The notes beneath the pieces are model-generated. The model was not told the origin of the DNA. It did not search any database and saw nothing but the letters and a program-made list of their open reading frames with translations. Source: Syntrophomonas sp. UBA1376 (GTDB lineage: Bacteria; Bacillota; Syntrophomonadia; Syntrophomonadales; Syntrophomonadaceae). From it: DNA of 15,847 nt. The stretch is from assembly GCA_002305535.1 (NCBI GenBank), contig DBRE01000019.1, forward strand, positions 8,990 to 24,836. The letters are read 5' to 3'. Position 1 is the first letter of the stretch, and each line of letters starts with the position of its first letter. The position numbers and the translations under genes were made by a program. Positions 7,293-15,759 of the stretch are shown piece by piece.

Positions 7293-9731
7293 TTGGCAGA
7301 GCCTAATCTGTTTGAGAATGTAGTTCCCATCGATATTGAGAAAGAAGTTAAAAAGTCATTTCTGGAATACTCCATGAGTGTTATTGTTTCTCGGGCTATT
7401 CCTGATGTTCGTGATGGACTAAAGCCGGTGCACCGCCGTATTCTTTATGCACTCTATGATCAGGGCATGACCCATGACAAACCCCACAAAAAATCGGCCA
7501 ATATCGTGGGAGAAGTAATGGGTAAATACCATCCCCATGGAGATTCAGCTATTTATGAGACTATGGTAAAAATGGCTCAGGATTTTGCCATGCGATATCC
7601 GCTGATAGACGGGCATGGTAACTTTGGCTCCGTAGATGGCGATTCAGCCGCGGCTATGCGTTACACTGAAAGCCGTATGTCCAAAATCGCCGGGGAAATG
7701 CTCACTGACATTGAGAAAGATACGGTCAATTGGCGGCCTAATTATGACGATAGCCGAGAAGAACCTCAGGTGCTACCTTCTCGTATCCCTAATCTGCTTA
7801 TCAATGGATCATCAGGTATTGCGGTGGGTATGGCTACCAATATACCGCCCCACAATTTAACCGAAGTAGTGGACGCAATCACCCTGGTGATCGATGATCC
7901 GGAAGCCAGTGTGGATGAGATAATGAAAATATTGCCGGGGCCGGATTTCCCCACCGCAGGAATCATAATGGGCAGTGAAGGTATTCGCAAGGCCTATCAT
8001 ACCGGACGGGGAACCTTCAAGGTGCGGGCTCGCTACACCATAGAAGAACGCCGCAACGGTAAAAATGCCATTGTGATTACAGAATTACCCTATCAGGTCA
8101 ATAAAGCCCGTTTGATCGAAAAAATCGCCGATCTGGTTCGAGATAAAAAGATCGAAGGCATAGTGGATTTAAGAGATGAGTCTGACCGCCAGGGCATTAG
8201 GGTAGTGATTGAGACCCGTCGCGATGTAAATGTCAATGTTATAGTGAATAAGCTGTTTAAGCACACCCAGATGGAAGACAGCTTTGGCATCAATATGCTG
8301 ACTCTGGTACATGGCCAGCCGATGGTTCTGGGAATAAAAGATGTCATTCGCTACTACATCGAACACCGCCAAGAAGTCATTGAAAGGCGCACTCGTCATG
8401 ATCTGAAGGTTACCCGGGATCGTTTGCATATTGTGGAAGGGTTAAGAATCGCCCTGGACAATCTGGACGAAGTAATTGACCTGATCACCAGCAGCAAAGA
8501 CCGGGAGCAAGCTCGACAAGCTTTAATGGAGCGCTTTGGGTTAACTGAGATTCAAGCCAATGCCATCCTGGATATGCGCCTGGTTCAGTTGACCAACCTG
8601 GAAAGAGGCAAATTGGACGATGAATATCAGGAACTTTTGGCCCGCATAGCTGATTTCGAAGATATTTTGAACCGACCGGAACGGGTTTTGGCCATGATAA
8701 AAGAAGATCTGGCCGATGTGAAGAAAAAGTACGGAGATGCGCGCCGAACGGAAATAAGCCGGGAAATCTCGGACTTTAATGTGGAAGATTTCATTGATGA
8801 TCATGAAGTAGTCATTACCTTGTCCAACCGCGGTTATATCAAACGACTGCCTTTGGATACCTATAAAGCCCAGCGCCGCGGAGGCAAAGGCATAAGTGCC
8901 ACCACCATTAGAAGCGAGGATTACTCCTCCGGGGTGGTAGTAACCAGTGTACTGGGGCATGTTCTGTTCTTTACCAACCAAGGCCGTGTATTCTCCAGCC
9001 GGGTTTACAATTTACCCGAGGCATCTCGTCAAGCTAAAGGAATGCCCTTGATCAACTTCATCGATCTGCGGGCCGATGAGAGAGTTACCACCCTGGTGGC
9101 AGCCCGGGAGTTTGATGAAAAGCGGCACATGATGATGATAACCCGGCAGGGGATCATCAAAAAAGTCGCCCTATCAGCATTCCAAAACATTCGCCGTTCC
9201 GGTCTGATTGCCGTAAATCTGCGACCGGAAGATGAACTGGTAGGAGTGATCCGGGTGGTCAAAGGAGATGTAGTCATGGTGACTACCGCCAATGGCCAGG
9301 CGATTCTTTTCGAAGAAGATCAGGTCAGGCCTATGGGGCGAAATGCTGCTGGTGTAAAAGGAATTGGTCTTGACCCTAACAACTATGTTATCGGCCTGGA
9401 TAAATACCGGGAGGGTGCCGATGTCTTGATCGTTACCAAACACGGTTATGGAAAACGAGTCCCGTTGAGTGAGTTCAAGACTCAGAACCGGGGAGGCAAA
9501 GGCGTAAAGTCCATCGAGCTTACCAGCAAAAATGGAGAGGTAGTAGCTACCAAGATCGTATCCGTTGACGATGAACTGGTCATCCTAACCAGTGAAGGGC
9601 AGATAATCCGTCTGGAGGTAGAGGATATATCGGTTCAGAAGCGTTATGCCCGGGGAGTGCTCTTAATGAGGCTTCCGGACAACGACCATATAGTGAGTAT
9701 TGCTCGTTTTCGCACCGAATCGGAAGAATAA
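7293..9731 (+). CDS. gyrA: DNA gyrase subunit A
   Basis: GyrA is the DNA breakage-reunion subunit of gyrase. The 812 residues have the winged-helix core with catalytic Tyr124 in AAMRYTESRMS. The quinolone-determining stretch HPHGDSAIYET (80-90) carries Ser85 and Glu89, aligned to E. coli Ser83 and Asp87, so this region shows no classic resistance change. The C-terminal DNA-wrapping pinwheel has a perfect GyrA box QRRGGKG (527-533), which marks gyrase rather than topoisomerase IV, plus a degenerate QNRGGKG (731-737). The start is TTG 7293, ten bases after AGGAG. ATG codons at 7283 and 7286 lie in another frame that stops quickly. It is co-oriented with gyrB and probably cotranscribed. Confidence 0.98.
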   Translation: MAEPNLFENVVPIDIEKEVKKSFLEYSMSVIVSRAIPDVRDGLKPVHRRILYALYDQGMTHDKPHKKSANIVGEVMGKYHPHGDSAIYETMVKMAQDFAMRYPLIDGHGNFGSVDGDSAAAMRYTESRMSKIAGEMLTDIEKDTVNWRPNYDDSREEPQVLPSRIPNLLINGSSGIAVGMATNIPPHNLTEVVDAITLVIDDPEASVDEIMKILPGPDFPTAGIIMGSEGIRKAYHTGRGTFKVRARYTIEERRNGKNAIVITELPYQVNKARLIEKIADLVRDKKIEGIVDLRDESDRQGIRVVIETRRDVNVNVIVNKLFKHTQMEDSFGINMLTLVHGQPMVLGIKDVIRYYIEHRQEVIERRTRHDLKVTRDRLHIVEGLRIALDNLDEVIDLITSSKDREQARQALMERFGLTEIQANAILDMRLVQLTNLERGKLDDEYQELLARIADFEDILNRPERVLAMIKEDLADVKKKYGDARRTEISREISDFNVEDFIDDHEVVITLSNRGYIKRLPLDTYKAQRRGGKGISATTIRSEDYSSGVVVTSVLGHVLFFTNQGRVFSSRVYNLPEASRQAKGMPLINFIDLRADERVTTLVAAREFDEKRHMMMITRQGIIKKVALSAFQNIRRSGLIAVNLRPEDELVGVIRVVKGDVVMVTTANGQAILFEEDQVRPMGRNAAGVKGIGLDPNNYVIGLDKYREGADVLIVTKHGYGKRVPLSEFKTQNRGGKGVKSIELTSKNGEVVATKIVSVDDELVILTSEGQIIRLEVEDISVQKRYARGVLLMRLPDNDHIVSIARFRTESEE

Positions 9732-9833
9732 TCTCCGCTAGTACTATACAAAAACGCTGGAAAAGAATAAAATCTTTAGCTATAGGAAAGAGCGGGCCAA
9801 CGTGGTTCGGCTTGGTATAAGGAGGGTTCTTTT

Positions 9834-10718
9834 ATGGAACAAAAGGGGACATTTAACGTAAAAGCGGGCCTGGCTCAAATGCTCAAAGGCGGAGTCATCA
9901 TGGACGTGACCACTCCTGAGCAGGCCAAAATAGCTGAAGAAGCGGGCGCCTGTGCCGTCATGGCTTTGGAAAGAGTTCCCGCTGATATAAGAGCTACAGG
10001 CGGTATCGCCCGTATGGCTGATCCTAGTGTTATCTTGCGCATCATGGAAAGCGTGACCATACCGGTGATGGCCAAGTGTCGTATCGGGCATTTTGTGGAA
10101 GCACAGGTTCTTGAATCTCTGGGCATAGATTATATCGATGAGAGCGAGGTTTTAACCCCCGCTGACGATAAATACCACGTGAACAAGCATGATTTTAAGG
10201 TGCCCTTCGTATGCGGAGCTAGAAATCTGGGGGAAGCCCTACGCAGGATCGGAGAAGGCGCTGCCATGATCCGGACGAAGGGAGAACCGGGTACCGGCAA
10301 TGTGGTCGAAGCGGTTCGCCACATCCGGCAGGTGAATGATGATATCCGCTGGATCAGTAATCTTCCCGAGGAAGAATTGATGACTGCTGCCAAAGAACTG
10401 CAGGCACCTTATGAACTGGTAAAGGAAACCGCCCGGTTAAAAAGATTGCCGGTGGTAAACTTTGCTGCCGGAGGTATTGCTACCCCTGCTGATGCAGCGT
10501 TAATGATGCAATTGGGTTGTGACGGGATTTTTGTAGGCTCGGGAATTTTTAAATCCGGGGATCCCCAGCAGCGCGCTCGGGCCATCGTAGCAGCCACCAC
10601 TTATTTTAACGATCCGGCTGTGTTAGCCGAAGTTTCTCGCGATTTAGGTGAACCCATGGTGGGTATCGATATCAGCACCATCCGTCCCGAAGAGAGGATG
10701 CAGGAGCGTGGCTGGTAA
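9834..10718 (+). CDS. pdxS: Pyridoxal 5'-phosphate synthase, PdxS (lyase) subunit
   Basis: PdxS makes pyridoxal 5'-phosphate directly from ribose 5-phosphate, glyceraldehyde 3-phosphate and ammonia supplied by PdxT. It is a (beta/alpha)8 barrel that assembles as a dodecamer in the cytoplasm. The 294 residues match the Bacillus enzyme in length and numbering. Asp24 is in VIMDVTTPEQA, Lys81 in PVMAKCRIGH and Lys149 in MIRTKGEPGTGN; the two lysines carry the covalent intermediates. ATG 9834 has AAGGAGGG seven bases before it. The gene lies 102 bases after gyrA with no clear promoter or terminator between, so it may be read through from the gyrase genes. It overlaps pdxT. Confidence 0.98.
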   Translation: MEQKGTFNVKAGLAQMLKGGVIMDVTTPEQAKIAEEAGACAVMALERVPADIRATGGIARMADPSVILRIMESVTIPVMAKCRIGHFVEAQVLESLGIDYIDESEVLTPADDKYHVNKHDFKVPFVCGARNLGEALRRIGEGAAMIRTKGEPGTGNVVEAVRHIRQVNDDIRWISNLPEEELMTAAKELQAPYELVKETARLKRLPVVNFAAGGIATPADAALMMQLGCDGIFVGSGIFKSGDPQQRARAIVAATTYFNDPAVLAEVSRDLGEPMVGIDISTIRPEERMQERGW

Positions 10719-11274
10719 AACCATTGGGGTTCTGGCCTTGCAGGGAGCTTTTGTTGAACACGAAGCAGCTTTACGTAAGTGTGGGGCTCTGGTTCGCCAG
10801 GTGCGAAAGCCGGAGGAAATCCAAGAAGTAGACGGTCTTATTATTCCCGGCGGAGAAAGCACCACCATTGGCAAGCTGATGAATAAATATGGTCTGGACA
10901 AGGTCATTGTAGATCGGGCTGCCCAGGGTATGCCCATCTGGGGTACCTGTGCCGGCATGATTTTGCTGGCCAAGGAGATAGTTGACTCTGATCAGTTGCG
11001 TTTAGGGTTAATGGATATCAGTGTGAAACGCAATGGTTTTGGCAGACAAGTAGAAAGCTTCGAAGCTGATCTGGAAGTAGAGTCTATTGGCCCTACCCGA
11101 GGAGTTTTTATACGAGCGCCTTATGGAGAAAAGGCCGGAGATGGTGTCCATATAATGGCACGCTTTAAGGAAAAAATAGTCATGGCCCAGCAGTACAACT
11201 TACTCTGTACTGCTTTTCATCCGGAGCTTACTCAGGATTTATGTATACATCGCTATTTCCTAACAATGGTTTAG
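10708..11274 (+). CDS. pdxT: Pyridoxal 5'-phosphate synthase, PdxT (glutaminase) subunit
   Basis: PdxT hydrolyses glutamine and channels ammonia to PdxS. The 188 residues form a class I glutamine amidotransferase. The N-terminus is TIGVLALQGAFVEHE, the oxyanion loop is PGGEST (47-52), the nucleophile is Cys81 in WGTCAGMI, and the catalytic pair His171/Glu173 is in AFHPEL. The start is taken as GTG 10708, giving VAGKTIGVLALQG, and the gene overlaps the end of pdxS by 11 bases. CAGGAG lies only one base before the GTG, so the SD is either GAGAGG further up or translation is coupled to pdxS. The stop is followed by the promoter of the serine operon. Confidence 0.96.
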   Translation: MAGKTIGVLALQGAFVEHEAALRKCGALVRQVRKPEEIQEVDGLIIPGGESTTIGKLMNKYGLDKVIVDRAAQGMPIWGTCAGMILLAKEIVDSDQLRLGLMDISVKRNGFGRQVESFEADLEVESIGPTRGVFIRAPYGEKAGDGVHIMARFKEKIVMAQQYNLLCTAFHPELTQDLCIHRYFLTMV

Positions 11275-11282
11275 GATTTTTC

Positions 11283-11311
11283 TTGCCAAGAGCAAACCGG
11301 TATACTATAAT
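11283..11311 (+). promoter_or_regulatory. sigma-A promoter of the serine T-box operon
   Basis: TTGCCA (11283-11288), a 17-base spacer and a perfect TATAAT (11306-11311) lie directly upstream of the T-box leader. The start of transcription is predicted near 11318. The promoter begins nine bases after pdxT. Confidence 0.8.
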
Positions 11312-11317
11312 GAACTC

Positions 11318-11556
11318 TAATCTTTCAAATTAAGTGCGATGAAGGGACTAGTAGATTTAGATATCTGAAAAAGAGAGCTGGTGGTAGGTGTGAACCAGTC
11401 AGAATCTTATCGAATCCATCCTGGAGCAGACTGTGATTTAAGCAGTGCCGGTAGCTACGTTATAGCTTACAAGTGGGTATGGTTTATGACCATATCAACT
11501 AGGGTGGCAACGCGGGAAAGTACCTCTCGTCCCTTAATTAGGGCGAGGGGTTTTTT
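11318..11556 (+). promoter_or_regulatory. Serine T-box leader (tRNA-Ser-sensing riboswitch)
   Basis: T-box leaders bind a specific tRNA; when it is uncharged they form an antiterminator and let transcription continue. Stem I is recognisable by the AGTA of the specifier loop (within GACTAGTAG near 11347-11355), AGAGAG, and the apical GGTGTGAACCAG. On the 3' side, GAA-TCC-A (11412-11418) presents TCC at 11415-11417 as the specifier, a serine codon. The T-box sequence AGGGTGGCAACGCGGG (11501-11516) has TGGC in the bulge, whose C would pair with discriminator G73, as in tRNA-Ser. A terminator follows. Downstream genes make and use serine, agreeing with the specifier. GAATCT at 11402 is another serine codon but is not followed by a purine. 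Confidence 0.92.
11522..11556 (+). terminator. T-box-controlled intrinsic terminator
   Basis: The 5' arm CCTCTCGTCCCT and 3' arm AGGGCGAGGGG pair with one bulge and a G-U pair, followed by six T residues. The 5' arm would be captured by the T-box antiterminator when uncharged tRNA-Ser is bound. Confidence 0.88.
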
Positions 11557-11583
11557 ATTTCAACAAAGTAGGAGGTTTTAGAA

Positions 11584-12750
11584 ATGACAGGAGACCAGTA
11601 TTTACTGCTTCCAGGGCCGACCCCCATTCCCGAACGGGTAACCAGGGCGATGAGTCAACCGATGGTGAATCATCGCGGTCCCGAATTCAAGCAAGTACTC
11701 ACGGAAGTAGTCCAGGGGCTCAAACAGGTCTATCGTACTGACCAACATGTATTGATTTATCCTGCTTCTGGAACCGGTGCTATGGAAGCAGCGGTGGTCA
11801 ACTTTCTGTCTCCCGGAGATAAGGTTTTAGCGGTTTCCATCGGAGTGTTTGGAGATCGTTTTGCTAAAATTGCCGCTGGATTTGGAGCCCAGGTGGAAAA
11901 AATGGACTTTCCCTGGGGCCAGCCTGCTGATCCTCAACGGGTAAAGGAACGTTTAGATCAGGATGTAAACCGAGAAATAAAAGCCATTTTGGTAACTCAC
12001 AACGAGACCTCTACCGGAGTGTTCAATAACATTAAAGCCATCAGCGAGGCTAGGGGAGACCATCCTGCTCTGTTGATGGTAGATGCCATCAGTGGTCTGG
12101 CCACTATAGATCTCAAGATGGATGAATGGAAACTGGATGTAGTGGCAAGTGGGTCACAAAAGGCCTTTATGATTCCTCCTGGATTAAGCTTTCTGGCTTT
12201 TAGTGAGAAAGCTTTGCAGATTCACGAGCAAACTAAGATGCCGCGTTTTTACTGGGATGTAAGCCTGGGCGTTAAGTATCTGGAAAAAGGGCAAACTCCT
12301 TTTACACCAGCTGTTTCACTATTTTTTGGCCTGAGAGAGTCCTTGAAGATGATGCTGGAGGAGGGCCTGGACAACATCATAGAACGGCACTGTAATTACC
12401 GAGATTTGGTGCGTAAAGCTGTGGGAGCCATGGGACTGCAGTTGCTGGCCCAGGATGAGTGGGCTTCACAAGCAGTAACGGCTGTAGTTGCTCCGGAAAG
12501 TATCGGTGCCAACAAAATTCGCAAATACATGCTGGAACAGTTCAATATCGTTCTAGCGGGAGGTCAGCAGAATTTAGACAATGTGATTTTCCGCATAGGC
12601 CATCTGGGTTATGTACGCCAACTGGATCTATTAGCTGTCTTGGCCGCTTTGGAAATAACCCTGCAACAATTAGGCTGGGAGATGGAATTCGGAGCAGGCC
12701 TCAACCAGGCGCAAGCCTTTATACTCAGCCAGACGAAGAAAGGAGAATAG
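11584..12750 (+). CDS. PLP-dependent class V aminotransferase (alanine/serine-glyoxylate type), probable serine-pathway transaminase
   Basis: This is a fold-type I, class V aminotransferase of the serine-pyruvate/alanine-glyoxylate family, 388 residues. The N-terminus is LLLPGPTPIPERV (7-19), then HRGPEF (30-35). The substrate/PLP region has YPASGTGAMEAA (59-70), HNETSTG (139-145) and VDAISG (166-171), and the PLP lysine is Lys193 in ASGSQKAFMIPPG. ATG 11584 follows AGGAGG by eight bases. It is the first gene behind a serine T-box and is followed two bases later by serA. This suggests that it supplies the transamination step of serine synthesis in place of a standard SerC, or interconverts serine and glyoxylate. 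Substrate specificity cannot be read from the sequence. Confidence 0.9.
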   Translation: MTGDQYLLLPGPTPIPERVTRAMSQPMVNHRGPEFKQVLTEVVQGLKQVYRTDQHVLIYPASGTGAMEAAVVNFLSPGDKVLAVSIGVFGDRFAKIAAGFGAQVEKMDFPWGQPADPQRVKERLDQDVNREIKAILVTHNETSTGVFNNIKAISEARGDHPALLMVDAISGLATIDLKMDEWKLDVVASGSQKAFMIPPGLSFLAFSEKALQIHEQTKMPRFYWDVSLGVKYLEKGQTPFTPAVSLFFGLRESLKMMLEEGLDNIIERHCNYRDLVRKAVGAMGLQLLAQDEWASQAVTAVVAPESIGANKIRKYMLEQFNIVLAGGQQNLDNVIFRIGHLGYVRQLDLLAVLAALEITLQQLGWEMEFGAGLNQAQAFILSQTKKGE

Positions 12751-12752
12751 AG

Positions 12753-14354
12753 GTGGAAACCAAAAAACGAGTTATCGTTACCGAGCGTATTGCCGAAGAA
12801 GGTTTAGATTTACTGCGTACCGAAGTGGACGTTGATTTTCGCGATGGGATACCCAGAGAAGAACTGCTGGAAATAATCGGCCAGTATGACGCCTTGATCG
12901 TGCGCAGTGTTACCAAAGTCAATGAGGAACTGATCAGCCGTGGAGCTCCGCGTCTAAAAGTGGTGGGCAGAGCTGGTAACGGCATTGACAACATTGATGT
13001 TGATGCCTGCACCCGCCATGGAGTAATTGTAGCTAACACCCCGGATAGTAATACCATTTCTGCTGCCGAGCAGACCATTGCCCTCTTGCTGGCTTCTTCC
13101 CGCAAAACGGCCTGGGCCAACAACTTCTTAAAGGGCGGTACCTGGGATCGTAAGCCTTTCCGAGGCGTGGAACTGTACGGAAAAACTGTGGGTATAGTAG
13201 GTCTGGGACGCATAGGCTCCATGGTGGCAACCCGCCTGAAAGCTTTTAACATGCGGATATTAGCCTATGATCCCTATATCGCTGATGAGCGGTTTATTAA
13301 ATACGGTGCTGAGAAGATGCCTACTCTGGAAGATCTGGTGCGGCAGTCTGACTTTATTACCGTGCATACCCCCAAGACTGAAGAAACCTTCCATATGATC
13401 AATGAAGAGATGTTTAAGATCGCCAAAGATGGGGTGCGGGTAGTAAATGCCGCCCGGGGAGGGATCATAAAGGAAGCTGCTCTGTTGGAAGCCCTGAAGT
13501 CGGGCAAAGTTGCCAGCGCCGGGATGGACGTTTTTGAAAAAGAACCGGCTATAAACAATCCTCTGTTTGAGTTTGAAAATGTAGTTTGCACCCCCCATTT
13601 AGGAGCCGATACCTTTGAAGCCCAGCGCCGCGTCGGTGAAACCATCGCCGAACAGGTAATGAAAGCCCTAAATGGAGAAATCGTTCCCAATCTGATCAAT
13701 TTGCCTACGATGGTCAGCGAAGAGCTCAACTATCTGCGTCCCTATATTACCCTGGCGGAACAAATGGGCAAATTCTACTACCAGCTGGAAAAGTCGCCTA
13801 TTGCCAGAATCGAACTGACCTACGCTGGACCTATGACCATAAATGATACCGAAATACTCACGGTAGCTTTCTTCAAGGGATTGTTGGAACCCATTCTATG
13901 GAACAAAGTCAATTATGTTAACGCCCGTCTGATGGCACGCGAACGGGGCATCAAAGTTTTCGAAAGCAAACAGGAACAGAGCAGCCGCCGCTATAAGAAC
14001 GTAATTTCCGTTAGTATATTTGGCCAGAATGGTCGACAATTGGATTTGGCCGGAACCGTTTCCCGAGCTCGCGATCCACTGTTGGTGGAACTGAATGGCT
14101 ATGAAACAGAAACTAACCTGGAAGGGTACGTAATTATGGTGGAAAACTCTGACCGCCCCCGAGTAGTTGGACCTTTTGCCACCTTATTGGGTGACGAAGG
14201 AGTCAATATCGCCTCCATGAAAGTAGCCCGCCAGACCAAAGGAGATACAGCCATCATGTTGGTTAATGTGGACAACAAAGTAGAAGAGGCAGTATTGGAA
14301 AAACTAGGCCAGTTGGATGGCATTCTTGGTAAGCCCGAGCTACTCCATTTTTAA
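12753..14354 (+). CDS. serA: D-3-phosphoglycerate dehydrogenase with C-terminal ACT domain
   Basis: SerA oxidises 3-phosphoglycerate to 3-phosphohydroxypyruvate with NAD, the committed step of serine synthesis. The 533-residue long form has a split substrate-binding domain and an NAD domain with GLGRIG (150-155). Catalytic Arg235 is in NAARGG, Glu264 in MDVFEKEP and His282 in CTPHLGAD. An intervening domain spans about 320-455 and an ACT domain about 457-533 (GYVIMVENSDRPRVVGPFA). The ACT domain suggests serine feedback. The start is GTG 12753 with AAAGGAG ending seven bases before it. The frame is open far upstream into the aminotransferase gene, but that part is out-of-frame noise. The gene starts two bases after its neighbour's stop. 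It is second in the T-box operon. Confidence 0.97.
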   Translation: METKKRVIVTERIAEEGLDLLRTEVDVDFRDGIPREELLEIIGQYDALIVRSVTKVNEELISRGAPRLKVVGRAGNGIDNIDVDACTRHGVIVANTPDSNTISAAEQTIALLLASSRKTAWANNFLKGGTWDRKPFRGVELYGKTVGIVGLGRIGSMVATRLKAFNMRILAYDPYIADERFIKYGAEKMPTLEDLVRQSDFITVHTPKTEETFHMINEEMFKIAKDGVRVVNAARGGIIKEAALLEALKSGKVASAGMDVFEKEPAINNPLFEFENVVCTPHLGADTFEAQRRVGETIAEQVMKALNGEIVPNLINLPTMVSEELNYLRPYITLAEQMGKFYYQLEKSPIARIELTYAGPMTINDTEILTVAFFKGLLEPILWNKVNYVNARLMARERGIKVFESKQEQSSRRYKNVISVSIFGQNGRQLDLAGTVSRARDPLLVELNGYETETNLEGYVIMVENSDRPRVVGPFATLLGDEGVNIASMKVARQTKGDTAIMLVNVDNKVEEAVLEKLGQLDGILGKPELLHF

Positions 14355-14393
14355 AGAGGGTAGAGGACAAGGTATAACACAGGAGGACTGCTA

Positions 14394-15671
14394 ATGTTAG
14401 ATGCCAAATTAATAAGAGCTAACCCCGATCAAGTTGAAGCGGCGTTGCGCAAGCGTGGTCTGAGCGGGGCTCTGGACGGGTACCTGCAGTTGGACGAAAG
14501 AAGACGGCAGATCCTGCTACAGGTAGAAGAATTAAAGAATTTCCGCAACACCTCCTCCCAGGAAGTCGGGAAATTAAAAAAAGCCGGGCAGGATGCCTCT
14601 GAACTAATGGATAAGGTTCGTCAGGTGGGCAAGGATATCGCAGCCTTTGATGAAGAGCTAAAGGGCGTAGAAGAACAGATGGAAAGCATCCTGTTAAGCA
14701 TACCGAATTTGCTGCATGAGTCAGTACCCTTAGGCCCTGACGAGAACAGTAATGTGGAAATGCGGCGTTGGGGCAACCCTCGTCAATTTGACTTCGAACC
14801 CCAAGCTCACTGGGATATTGGCCCGGCTCTGGACATACTGGATTTTGAACGAGCTGCTAAGTTATCCGGAGCACGTTTTACGGTATACAAAGGCGCCGGA
14901 GCACAATTGGAACGTGCCCTGATAAATTTCTATCTGGACATCCACACCCAGCAGCATGGCTACAAGGAAATATTGCCTCCTTTTATGGTTGGCGCCGACT
15001 GTATGCAGGGAACCGGGCAACTGCCCAAGTTTGCTGAGGATATGTTCAAGGTGGATGGCCGGGAAATGTACCTGATACCTACAGCGGAAGTTCCCTTGAC
15101 CAATTTATATCGGGAAGAGATCCTGGATGCAGCTGATCTGCCTATATATCTAACCGCCTATACCCCTTGCTTTCGAGCTGAGGCAGGATCCCACGGCCGC
15201 GATACCCGGGGAGTTATCCGCCAGCATCAGTTCAACAAAGTGGAACTGGTCAAACTAGTGGAGCCCCAACATTCTTATGAAGAATTGGAGAAACTGACCG
15301 CTGATGCAGAAAAAGTCTTGCAGCTTTTGGGCCTGCCCTATAGGGTTATGCTGTTGAGTACTGGCGATACCGGCTTTTCAGCCGCTAAGACCTATGATGT
15401 GGAAGTATGGATGCCTGGTTACAACGAATACAAAGAGATTTCCTCCTGTTCCAATTGCGGGGATTTCCAGGCCCGGCGGGCCAATATTCGCTATCGGCCA
15501 TCAGCCAAAGAAAAGCCTCAGTATGTGCATACCCTGAATGGCTCCGGAGTAGCTATCGGACGTACGGTAGCGGCCATTTTAGAAAACTACCAACAGGCCG
15601 ATGGAACGGTTTTGGTGCCGGAGGTACTCCAGCCTTATATGGGCGGTCTGAAAGTAATAAAAAGGCAGTAA
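14394..15671 (+). CDS. serS: Seryl-tRNA synthetase
   Basis: SerRS charges tRNA-Ser, including the selenocysteine tRNA where present, with serine. The 425 residues comprise an N-terminal coiled-coil arm (about 30-105) that grips the long variable arm of tRNA-Ser, and a class II catalytic core. The core has TAEVPLTN (230-237), motif 2 around FRAEAGSHGRDTRG (260-273) and RQHQF (276-280), EVWMPGYNEYKEISSCSNC (337-355), and motif 3 GVAIGRTVAAILENY (385-399). ATG 14394 follows AGGAGG by seven bases. It lies 39 bases after serA with no terminator between, so the T-box leader probably controls it too. A serine-specific T-box over serS is a well-known arrangement. Confidence 0.98.
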   Translation: MLDAKLIRANPDQVEAALRKRGLSGALDGYLQLDERRRQILLQVEELKNFRNTSSQEVGKLKKAGQDASELMDKVRQVGKDIAAFDEELKGVEEQMESILLSIPNLLHESVPLGPDENSNVEMRRWGNPRQFDFEPQAHWDIGPALDILDFERAAKLSGARFTVYKGAGAQLERALINFYLDIHTQQHGYKEILPPFMVGADCMQGTGQLPKFAEDMFKVDGREMYLIPTAEVPLTNLYREEILDAADLPIYLTAYTPCFRAEAGSHGRDTRGVIRQHQFNKVELVKLVEPQHSYEELEKLTADAEKVLQLLGLPYRVMLLSTGDTGFSAAKTYDVEVWMPGYNEYKEISSCSNCGDFQARRANIRYRPSAKEKPQYVHTLNGSGVAIGRTVAAILENYQQADGTVLVPEVLQPYMGGLKVIKRQ

Positions 15672-15690
15672 ATAACCGTCAATAGCTTGG

Positions 15691-15719
15691 TTGACAACCT
15701 TTGGGGCCTGTGCTATACT
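15691..15719 (+). promoter_or_regulatory. Strong extended -10 promoter for tRNA-Ser
   Basis: A perfect TTGACA (15691-15696), a 17-base spacer and TATACT (15714-15719) preceded by TGC (extended -10) make a near-ideal sigma-A promoter. The predicted start is near 15726, giving a 5' leader of about 34 bases before the tRNA. It makes tRNA expression independent of the T-box operon. Confidence 0.88.
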
Positions 15720-15759
15720 TTCTTTTGCATTGATTTGCTAAGGTTAGCATCCTTTCAGT

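Noticed and set aside
9732..9833. Possible promoter or terminator between gyrA and pdxS
   Set aside because: TATAGG and CTATAC stretches lack a matching -35, and the AAAGA/TCTTT inverted repeat is short with no T-run in the right place.
11381..11581. 66-codon plus-strand open frame in the T-box leader
   Set aside because: It runs through the specifier loop, T-box and terminator, whose RNA structure explains the sequence.
12725..13252. Long open frame of 175 codons on the minus strand inside serA
   Set aside because: It is fully antisense to a well-matched SerA domain, has no SD, and its serine/arginine-rich translation is typical of a shadow frame. The overlapping antisense frame at 13274-13729 is rejected for the same reasons.
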